A DNA stretch of 64,000 bases from Liquidambar formosana (taxonomy: Eukaryota > Streptophyta > Magnoliopsida > Saxifragales > Altingiaceae). The translations under genes were made by a program, and so were the position numbers. The DNA lies in NCBI GenBank assembly GCA_039720395.1, contig CM077833.1:16677133-16741132 (forward strand), in the 5' to 3' direction. This document shows positions 26,663 to 37,243 of the stretch, in pieces. The notes beneath the pieces were generated by a model. It worked only from the letters and a program-made list of their open reading frames with translations, was not told where the DNA came from and searched no databases. Every line of letters begins with the position of its first letter. Position 1 is the stretch's first letter.

Positions 26663-29600
26663 ATGGATTTTCACAACATGAATAGGAAACAACTTCAAGC
26701 ACTGTGCAAGGAACACGGTTTACCTGCAAATTTGAAGAATGTCGACATGGCGAATAAGCTTGCTCTGCTTCTCCAGGTGCCCATTACTCTTTTTGTTCTT
26801 TTTTAATTTTTTCCTTCTTGTTTCTATGAATTTTCTTTTACATGCCGTTTGGTTACCGAGGAAACCTCAGGAAAAAAGGGAAGTTGAGACGTCAAAATTT
26901 TAAATTTTTGTTGGGAAGGAAATTAAAACCTCCAATTGATCTACTAGTGTAAATGTCTGTGTGTGTGTCTCTCCTGCTTGCTCTTTCATGGAAGCCGAAC
27001 TGACAGAAAACACACAAGTATCAAAGCTACATTTTCATTTATTTTCCAGCATTTTCTTAGTGAACAAAGGAAGGGTAATTGTTATTCATTCGTGCATTTA
27101 GAGGATTATAACTTCGAATCTCTCAGTAAAATCCTTTTTGTTTTTATACACAGGAAAAAGCAAAACCCGTAACTCGCGGTCAGTCTTGCCTGAAGAATTT
27201 GATTGAAATACCCAGTGATAATGATTACAAGGATGTACCCCAGAAATCCAAGAAAGTTAGGTTTAGTCCCAAAAATGAAATGATTGAATTTGTATATTTG
27301 GAGGACTCCGACAATGAAATTCCTCAACCGACAAAAAGGGCGACCAGGTCGAGGTCTGCGAAGCCTGTTGTAAACAACTCGGGTTTTGCGACTGAGAATA
27401 ATGCAAATACTAAGCTTTCTGAGGAAATTATGGATAACCCAGTAAGAGTGACTAGGTCTCGGGCACAAAATTTGACAGAGGGAGATGTAGTAGTGGTTTC
27501 TTCGCCCCCTGTTGAGAGAAAGAAAGTTAGAAGAGGCCCCAAATCTAGAAGTATGGAAGCGAAAAGGATTGATGGAGTTGATGATCCACCTTCTGTTGTA
27601 GAATTGGCTGATAATGTTGATATTACAGATGCCCATGCTAATGAAATTAGAGGGTCTGATGACAAAATTCTTGCTGGAGAAGGTGGGAATTCTAAACCTG
27701 GAAAGCTGCCAAGGCGATCCAAGCGGAATGCGACAAAGACAACAGAGTCTGCACTATTGGATGGGGAATCAGGACAAATTGAAATGGCCAGAAGGATCAC
27801 ACGGTCTCGGACCCAGGTTGTAGGGGAGGAAGCTTCTGCACTTGAAATTGGAAAAGTAACTGGAACTACGGAATTTGAGATTCAGAAGGAATGTGAAGTG
27901 GTTCTTCGACTCAAAGAACCTTTAAGGGGTTTAGGCAGAAAGGCTTCTAAGCGGAAATCTGTAGCACCCCAAAAGGAGATGGTGAGAAGTGATGGGTCCT
28001 TGTTACTGGTAAGAAATGAGACCAGAAAACAAATGAGGAACACATTATTGGAAGAAGAACCCTCCCAAATTGATGTGAACGTAGAAATTTTGAAGGAAAA
28101 CGAGATGGTTTCTTTAGCCAATCGTCCTCTGAGGAGGTCCAGACGCAACACTATGATGCTTAAGTCTACTGCTCTCGCTCCTGAAGAGTTGAGAACTCAT
28201 GAAATTGTTGGAAGCATTGAGCCATCACAGCAATTGAGAGAATCAATTTCAGTAAAAGAAGCTTCTGTAAATGAAGAACATTTGAGGAGGTCCAGACGCA
28301 CTGCTTCTAGATCTGATTCAACAGTCACTGCCAATGGAATGGATGGGATTGCCAACGGTGCTGGAAAGAATAAGCCACAAAAACGAAGAAGGGACCCAGT
28401 TCTGGAAGAAGAAACATCTATGACTGATTGTGAGCCTATAATTGAAGACCCTCCAAGACGTTTTACACGTAATGCTTCCAAGCGTGAGTCAATTGCACCT
28501 GCAGGGTTATCTCGTAAAGCTGTTGAAAACAAGCAGCCACAGAATAGATGGACAGTGCAAATTTTGGAAGAGGAAGCTCCATTAAGTACTAGCAAATCAG
28601 CACTTAATGAACCAATTGTAGATGCCGGGGCAACAGTGGCAGAAGCTTCAAAAAGATTGATTGAACCGAGCCATAGCAAAGAAGTTGTTATAGATAGTAA
28701 AAAGAGAAGACAGGGATCCTGGAGGAAATCTAGTTCAATGAAGCGAAGTAGTTACATGGAGGTTCACCCTGTAATTTCTGATGTAGAGGAAATCAAAGAT
28801 CTTACGACGGTGGATTTGGAAGAGACTCTGGCTCCAAAGTCTGTAAAGTCACTGGGTGTCACCACAAACCAAGAAACTGAGAGTTTTGTCATGGAATCTG
28901 TGGTTGCTACAGAGAACGAAAGCTTCGCAATGGGAAATGACAAAGAGGATCTGCTTCAAGGTGATACTCACAAGGGTGATGATGATGATCAGGCGTGTTG
29001 GTCCCCGAACAGAAGAGAAGACTTTAATTATGATAATTTAGTTGAACTTCCAGTTGATGGTTTCTTATCTGCCCCACAGTCAGATTGTGTGGGTAAGTGT
29101 TGCTTATTTGCTTCTGGTGTCTAAAATAGTTGTATTTCTTTATATTTATATTTATATTTATTTTGTGTATTATAATCTTCAGATAAACCTGCCCACCTCG
29201 TGGATTTGGGGAAAGAATTGGAAGCAGAAGAACTGGTATTAACAGGAACACACCTACATGCAAGTGGTATTGTGGCTGATGATGGAGCTGAAGATGACAA
29301 AGCTTCAGTTCATAGCGGGCAGAACTTAGAAGAGCTTGAAGAGGTCAACCGTTGTGCTGAACCAATTATACATGAGTTGGTTCTTGAGGATCATGTAAGC
29401 GGATGTAATGCAAATGGGGGATCAAAATTAAACTTGGAGAATGCTTCTGAGGAAGCTGTATCAGTTTCCCATGTGGTGACTGATGAAATTGCTGCTGAAA
29501 ATTTAGTGGAACTTCCAGTTGATGGCTTCTTATCTGCCCAATGGTCATATTGTGTGGGTAGGTGTTGCTTATTTGCTTATGGTGTCAAAATTAGTTGTAT

Positions 29601-32600
29601 TTCTTTAATTTTAAAAGTCTTATTTTGTGTATAATAATTTTCAGACAAACCTGCCCACCTCGTGGATTCAGTGAAAGAATTGGAAATAGAAGAACTAGTA
29701 ACAGGAACACACCTACATGCAAGTGGTATTGTGGCTGAAGATGGAGCTGAAGATGACAAAGCTTCAGTTCATAGTGGGCAGAACGTAGAAGAGCTTGAAG
29801 AGGCCAACCATTGTGCTGAACCAATTATACATGAGTCGGTTCTTGAGGATCATGTAAGCGTATGTAATGCAAGTGGGGGTGCAAAGTTAAACTTGGAGAA
29901 TGCTTCTGAGGAAGCTGTATCAGTTTCCCATGTAGGAACTGATGAAATTGCTGCTGTAAAGGTATCAGAAATCCAATTCACCATGAGCAGCCACAGCATA
30001 TTAGGGATGACTCCTCTCACAATTATTATTAGTCCAGAAAATCAAGGTTCGTGACAGGTCATTTAATTTAATTAATAATTATTTTATTGAGGGTGAATCT
30101 ATAACTTTTTGAATGTTATTTTATATGAATTTTTTTTTAAAATATAAATTTTAATTCAAGCAATTTCTTTGACCATTTTTAACTGTAGCAGCTTGTGGTA
30201 ATGGTGACAAAGTAATAAGCACGTGTGGGCATACTCTAGTAATAGACAATAATGAACAAGAACAAGGTTGGTTCCTGAGCTCTACTGTTACAGGACATGG
30301 TAATTTCGGATTTTCATAATTTCCTTTTATTTGATGCGCAGAAGAGACTCAAGCCAACTCTCAATATCTTGTACAACCCACTATGCTTGGAAGAAGCAAT
30401 ACAAATGATGTTGAAGGGGAAGAATCATCAAGTTATGAGATTGACATCCCCAATGGAACAATATGCAGAGATGAAACTTTTGTTAGCAAATCCAGGGATG
30501 GATTGAATAGTCAGGAGAGAACTGAAGAAGCTATGACAGCAAAGGAAAATGAGCCTGAAGAAGCATCCTATATGATAAAATCATATCCAGCTGATGGCAC
30601 TAAAGTGAATTTGGATGTGGAATTTGTAAGGGTGCATTCAGGAGGTCAAGTTGCCAAGGATGATGAAAGTGGAGGCACAGGGAAAATCTTTGACAATGTT
30701 GCTGAGGAAATTGTGGAGAAAAGTACACATGGGTTTTCTGATGGAGAAGGAATCACTCCGATCATCTCAGGGAAAAATTATGACAGAGTTGACGACCCAC
30801 TCGTACTGATTTGTGCTCCAGAAAGTGAGGGTGCATGAGTGTTCTTTGTTCTATATTCTTTCATTTTTGAATCTCCAAATTGTTGGACGGCCTTTATACA
30901 TTTTTCTGAGCAATTTCTTACTTAGATGCTCTCTTTGTTGCAGCTTCTGGTATTGTTGACAAAGATTTTCCTCCTTGTGAGTACACTGCCATTAAAGACA
31001 ATGATGAATATGGACTAGGTCAGTTCTATAGTTCTTTTTCAGCATGGGATACATTTTAGAATGATTTCTACTAATCTTATTCCATTTAATATGCAGAAGA
31101 TCAACATGAATTTCAGTTTAGTGAACCATCAGCCAATGCTATAATTCCCTCTAAAAAGGAAGAAACTTCTTGTTATGAAGCTGAAATGGTTGATGGAACA
31201 ATGTTTGAAGGTGAGGAGGCTCTTGCTAGCAATGGGGCAACTGGAAAGTTCAGTCAAGGAAAGCCTGAAGAAGTTGTGGGAGCAAAGGAAGGTGAACATA
31301 AAGGAACAGCTGAAATAGGAAGTGCATTCAAAGGAAATTTGGATGTGGAATCCACGGGAGTGGATGACAGCATTCATGCTGTTTCAGATGAGTCCTTCAC
31401 TGAATATGGTATTGTTGTAGAGGATAAAGAAAGTGGGGGCTCAAAAGCAAACTGCAAAATTTTGTCAGAGGAAGGTATGGCACACATTCTGAAATTTTCT
31501 GTTGGAGCAGAAACCAGTCCAGGAATCTCAGAAGAGAGAGAACGTGATATACCTGAAAATTGCGAAGAGGTTCCTGGAATACATGAGATTGTTGCAGAAT
31601 CTCATGAAGTACCTGCTCCCAGTGCTGTAGTTAAGGATACCGAAAACAAGCCTGCCAGAATAAGTCAATTTTCTGGAGAATCTGCTCCTCTCACACCCAT
31701 TCATACTCCAGAAAGTCATGGTGTGTGACAAATTGTTTTTGATTTTTTTTTTTTTTTTTTTAATTGGGATGAAATTTTATTTATTTGAAAGCCATTATTT
31801 TTCCCTATTGTAATTCAAATAAATCTAATGCAGACGTTTCCTTATTTGATGGCTTTCACATTGGTGACAAGTATAGTCTCTCAATAGACGATGACATGCA
31901 AGGACAAGGTTAGTTTCCTACTTCCTCCTTTTCCATATAGGATAACCTGCAACAAGTTGTTCAATAATTAGTATTTTTCATTGTGCAGAAGGGGAATCAA
32001 CTTAAAGTACCAGCTAATGACATAAATCCTCTTGAAAGGAAAGATGCTTTGCTCCATGAAATCGAAAACTGGGTTTTTGATGAATCTAGTTATGGGGGTG
32101 CTGATGCCGTTGGGGAGATAATGAAGGCTACAAGTGTGAAAAGGTATCAAGATTTTGAATTAGGGATGGAAGCTATAAATGAGGTAATTGTGAAGGGGGA
32201 TGGAAGTACAAATGTGAAAGACATTTTTAGTGAGGTTTTAACCCAGCACAGTTTTGATGCTGGTAGTGGAGGCAAGGGTTTACCCAAGGAGGTAATTGCA
32301 CTGAGTCCAGAACTTGTTGCAAAGAAGCTTTACGAACATGAAGAGGAGGCTATAGAGAGGAACTGCAGCTTTGATACTGATAGAGATGTGTCTTCTAGTG
32401 AAAATAATGTATTGACTGAGGATAAGCTTAACGATGAAGGAATGGAAGGAGAATGCAAGGTTGAACATTATGATCATGTTGTCAACAATAGGAATTCAGA
32501 ATTATGCCCAGAATTTGATCTTGGTGACCACAATGATTGCCACAAGGTGGTTGCACAGAGAAATGGCAATGCTTCAAGTTTGGCTGAGACCAATTGTAAA

Positions 32601-35600
32601 GAAACCGAAGTCTCTGAGGAGAAAACAACTGTTGAAACGATCAAAATCACTTCTGAGCGCATCAAAATTATTGACAAACCCGAGGAGGAAGAAAATGGAG
32701 GAACTTTGCAAGCAGATTGTCCAGTGGGGCTTGGTCAGGTGGTTTCAGAATACAGGGATGAATTTGCTGAGCTGAATGTCAATGCTCCAAGTGTTTTGGG
32801 CAAGAATGTACTTGGTGAAGCTTCAGAGGAGACATCAAATGAAGTAGCAAAGGAGAAATTAAACTTTTCTGCTCTGGAAATCACTTTGAACAGCAAGGAT
32901 GCTAAGGATATCTTAATGGATGTAAAGAGTGGGACCATCCCACAACTTGACAACTTGGTGTCTATTGATCTTGATGATCACGAAGAACAAGAGCTGGAAC
33001 AGAGCTATTTCATAACTTCAGATGAATTCATGCCTGGGGATGGTGAAGCTGCAGGTGAAAAAGAAAAAGTTGGAACCATGGAAGGCAAGTTCAATTTTGA
33101 TGTTAAAGATTCTGGTGCTATGGCCATAGATGTTGACACTTTGCCACAAATTACTGAAAAAGATTTTGGTAATCACTTGGAGGAAGAGAAAGTTGCAGAA
33201 GTGCATGACAGTGATTGGGATGATCATATTTATGAAAACAGCAGTGTTTTGGCAGACACAGCTTCTTTAGCAACCATTAAAGGAATGGATATGTTGGAGG
33301 AGGTAGAAAAAGGAAGAACTTTACTACCGGCTGGTCCAGTGGGGCTTAGCCAGGCTGTTTTAGATTATGGGCTTGAATTTTCACTGATGAATGTTGGTGC
33401 ACCATATGCCACAGACAACATGGTATGTGCTGAGTATGAAGATTCAGAGAGGATATCAGATGGAGTTGCAAAGACTAGGCTGCAACCTGATGAAGCAAAA
33501 TTTGGTAGTCAATACAATCACAAAGAAGAGGTAATCATGGAAAGCAATATGAATATCACAGATAACAACGCTGATGCTGAGAGGGGATATGTTGATGCTT
33601 CACCACTCGTTACTCAAGAGGATTTTGGTGATCACCTGGTGGAAGAGGAGGTCTCTAATGTGAATGAGAGTGATCATGATCTAGTAGTGGATCATATCTG
33701 TGATAACACTGGAGTTGCAGCGGATGAAGCTGGGGTAGTTTCCATGGATGAAAAAGGTATTTCTGAGAATAATGAGGATGGAACACTGGTTACACTGCAG
33801 AGATTTAACAGTGACGGTAAATGGGACAAGAGAAACTCTGCAGAAGTTAAATTATTTACTGATACCTCTTGTTCGACATGTGAACTGAGTTCAAGTAATG
33901 CCGCTTTCCCACTGCTGAATGTTTTATTGTCCTATGGTGAGTAACTGAGTATCTTCACTCAAGCAAGAGTTTTAATTTTTCTGTTGAACCTTAATATACT
34001 TGAATATTCTTTTGATACATACAAAACACTGAATTTTTTGAAATGATAAGGGATGCTGATCTAGTTTTAGGATATCAGCCTTCATGTTTAGCAACTTGGT
34101 GATTTTTTTTCATGGGTAAAATGCAGAAGAGGAATATGAATCTGATGTATACAATCAGGATGTCAGCAATGATGCAGAAGAAAAGGAGATGAAAGACAAG
34201 GGTAAAGATATCTTTTTAGTTTAGGTTTTCAAATTAATAATTAGGTTTATCAGTTGTGGTGACCTTGAGTTTTTATAATCTTTGTAGGCAACGCTCCTGT
34301 AGTTGTGGATATGCCATTCCATGAAGATAGTGAAGTCACAGTGGAGAAAAACATAGAAGCAAAGAAAGGTAATAATGATTTTGAAGATGCTAACAATAGT
34401 TCCTGTGTAGAAGAGAATGCAAGAGTTCCTCAGGAAGTTGTTGGGGAGCATCTTGGTGACCACATGGGTGCAGTGGAGGAAGTTGCTTTTCTGTCTGGCA
34501 ATGAATGTTTTTCAAATAAGCTATTATGTGACAATAGAAGTATGAGCAATGCAGAGGAGATTGAGAATTCCTCACGTAAGTTTGATGATCCGGACATCTG
34601 TGATGGTCACTCCAAGGAATTTGTGGACTTTGTAAACTTGTGCGACATTTCTTCATTGAAGGATGAAATGGGTGACGATTGCTCTGTTATTTCACCAATT
34701 AGTCTTTCTGCCAATCATGGTAAGTGCTTAATGCCTTAATGTGAATTAGTTGTAACTGTTACATGTTCTCAGAGGAGAATTTTTATTTTTCCTTGATAGA
34801 ATTTTAGGCCCAATAATCATTACTAATGACTCTATATTTCTGGGAATAGTAGAAAATGGAGCTGCAGAATTTGGAGTTGAATCTTGCATGTTCAGCAGTA
34901 GGAAGATTGATTTATATTTAGCAGAAGGTGAAGAAGATAAAGTTAAGGAGTCAAATAAAGGAGTGTCAGAAACCACTATTATATGTGAAAGTAATGAAGA
35001 TGCCAGGAAGGTGAAAAAAAATCCGATCATTCTGCAACTAGTGGCTGAAGAAGAACATGGCAAAGAAAAGCACCACATGGAGGAGGAAGTCGCAGACCTT
35101 AATGGCACGCATGTTGCTTTTTCAGGTGAGCCCATCTCTGAAGATGGTGTAGCATCAATGGAGGAAAATGAAATGGCTATTACCACAAGAGTGTGTAATG
35201 ATAGCAAATGTAATATACAAAAATCTGTTGAGGTTGAAAATTCATGTGTCTCCACACATCCTGAGATTTTGACAGAAGCTGTCAAGATGGGTGGCACTGA
35301 TCATGCTGCTTCAGATGAGACTGCAGCAGAAGGTGAACCCAAGGACTCAACGATAGAAAATGTTACCAATGTTGCCATGAAAGATAAAAAATGTGAAGCC
35401 ATGGGAGAAGCAATTGAGCCAACAGAAGCTATTCTGAAACCAGGTTTTAGAGTGGCAGATCTGCCCCCTGCATTCATTGATTCAGCTGTTGGTAGAGGTA
35501 TATATTTTGACTTTAAAGTAGTCATTTGGTCGCATTTTAACTGATTTGACAGGAGACATCGTCTTTGATCTTGTTCATATTCTTTCTCAGGTGTTGCTGA

Positions 35601-35877
35601 AGATACAAAGATGCGGCAAGCAGAGTTGGAATTTACTAGAAAGAAAAATCCGGATGCAAAAATGGATTGTGGCAACAGCTGGTCTGCTAAGCAAATGAAT
35701 TCTTCAATGACAAAAAGGAAAAACATTAGAACTCCCTCGATTTTTAAAACACCCAAGAAGCTACTCCATACAGTTGATATGAAAGAGAACACACCAAGCA
35801 TCAAGGGAGAGCCAAAGGGTAGTATCACAGCGGTGAAATCAGTGACCAAAAGACGAGCCTTGGAGAATCTTCAATAG
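26663..35877 (+). CDS. large SAP-like-motif nuclear/chromatin-type protein with amplified exons (one frame break)
   Basis: Fourteen coding exons: 26,663-26,776; 27,154-29,092; 29,183-29,557; 29,645-30,046; 30,189-30,266; 30,342-30,830; 30,944-31,018; 31,097-31,720; 31,834-31,908; 31,989-33,936; 34,127-34,201; 34,288-34,719; 34,850-35,497; 35,591-35,877. About 2,519 aa if one extra G in exon 10 is discounted. The N-terminus MNRKQLQALCKEHGLPANLK resembles a SAP DNA-binding helix pair. Residues about 60-550 carry repeated basic motifs (TRSR and RRSxRNxxK) suited to nuclear localisation or DNA/RNA contact. The rest is very acidic, probably disordered, and built from duplicated exons. The C-terminus has a basic KTPKKLL segment. 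I do not recognise a named family; the nuclear/chromatin role is inference. Exon 10 is 1 nt out of phase (see findings). Confidence 0.8.
29035..29960 (+). repeat. tandem exon+intron duplication (exons 3 and 4)
   Basis: Two units with a period of about 465 bp. Each contains the end of one exon (ELPVDGFLSA), the whole following intron and most of the next exon (DKPAHLVD ... GTHLHASGIVA ... DGAEDDKASVHSGQN ... ENASEEAVSVSHV). Intron sequences (gttgcttatttgctt, attttgtgtat) are duplicated too, so the event was genomic and fairly recent. Confidence 0.95.
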
Positions 35878-37243
35878 AATTAGCAAGCAATCCTGTTGCC
35901 TGTTGGTGAGCCATTATCTTTTCATTTTTTGAAAAAAACAAAGAGCAGATGTGTGATTTTTTTGTGAAAAAGAAACATATTGACCACTGTGTTTACTTTG
36001 CGAGCATATCTCATGCAGACATTCCGTGGACAGGTCCTAAAATTTGATTGTCTTGAGCATGTAGTCCTGAACAAAGATCCTGATAGTTGATTTTATTTTA
36101 TTTAATTTGATTTGATTTTTTTCTTTTTGCTGCAAAATATCAATATTTTTTTGGTTTGCTCTGGTCGTGCATGATCTTATATGTAAATGAAACTCAAAAA
36201 ATGGTATGGCTGATTTTATTGTGCTCTTCGCTGGCATGGTGATTTCATGTAGGTTTTCTTATAGCAAAACCACAAACTGCTTCCATTGTTTTTGGCAAAG
36301 ACAACTGCATCATGGATAAATGATGTAATACCAAGAATATCCTAATAAACACTTCCCAACATCAGTTTTATTGTTGCAGGCTAAAACTTCTACAGACAAA
36401 TACTTTCCCTCCCAATGGTTTGAGTAAATTCCTAAAATGGGGCTCCATCCGACTTAATGAAAAGTCATTCTGGGAGATGTGGGGCACAACGTAATAATGG
36501 TGAAGCAGTAATGGCACACAAAAGTGGTGTTACGTTTACCCTCCATGCTTTTATAAAAGAGGCAGAAACTTCTGCCCAGCTTAAGAAAACTTTTGTTCTC
36601 AGATCAACAATCTTGAGATAATTCGACAAAAAAATTCCAATAAACAAGTTTCAGCTTGAATAATTTAAACTCAAGATCCACTTTTGTGACAAGGTTACTG
36701 AGCAAAACATGAATGTTGGATATTTACGGTAATACTTCCATAATTGCAGCAATTCACTAACATTTACATGTAACAACATTTGAGTGCTGTAAACTCCAAT
36801 CCAGTTCCAGAGAGGAGATTTTTATGAAAAATATATCAGAAAAAATGTGAGAAATGATTTGAACACACCAATATATGAAGGCCCTTATTGAGAAGGGATA
36901 TAAATTATGAATAAAACTAACTTTATGTTCTCTTGGGATTACAAACAGATCCTCTGATTTCAATCCCTTCTAACCCACAGAACTCACATGTATCAAAGAA
37001 TCAATCAAAACTCGGGGAAAAAAAAAAAAAAAAAAAAACCAAATATCAATTTGTCAGTTCCCAGTCCTTTCTATCTACACACTCCACAATTTTCCTTTAC
37101 TACTCACCTTAACTACCAATGATTATAATTAACGTTCAATCGTGTCGAGGGACATCTTCAATGCGACAGAAAAAGCAGTCTTCCTCAGCAATTCCAAAAC
37201 CACCTCTACATATAACTTGAACCGAAACCTCTACTCTGCACTT
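35878..37243. other. convergent 3' flanks of the SAP-like gene and CESA
   Basis: About 1.37 kb between two facing stop codons, presumably holding both 3'UTRs. A possible 3'UTR intron for the plus-strand gene (donor near 35,906, acceptor atgcag near 36,019) was noted but is unproven. A poly(A) run lies at about 37,019-37,038. No other gene was seen. Confidence 0.5.

Noticed and set aside
27106..28679. Long minus-strand frames opposite exon 2 of the SAP-like gene
   Set aside because: They are antisense shadows of a codon-biased exon with clear GT-AG borders on the plus strand.
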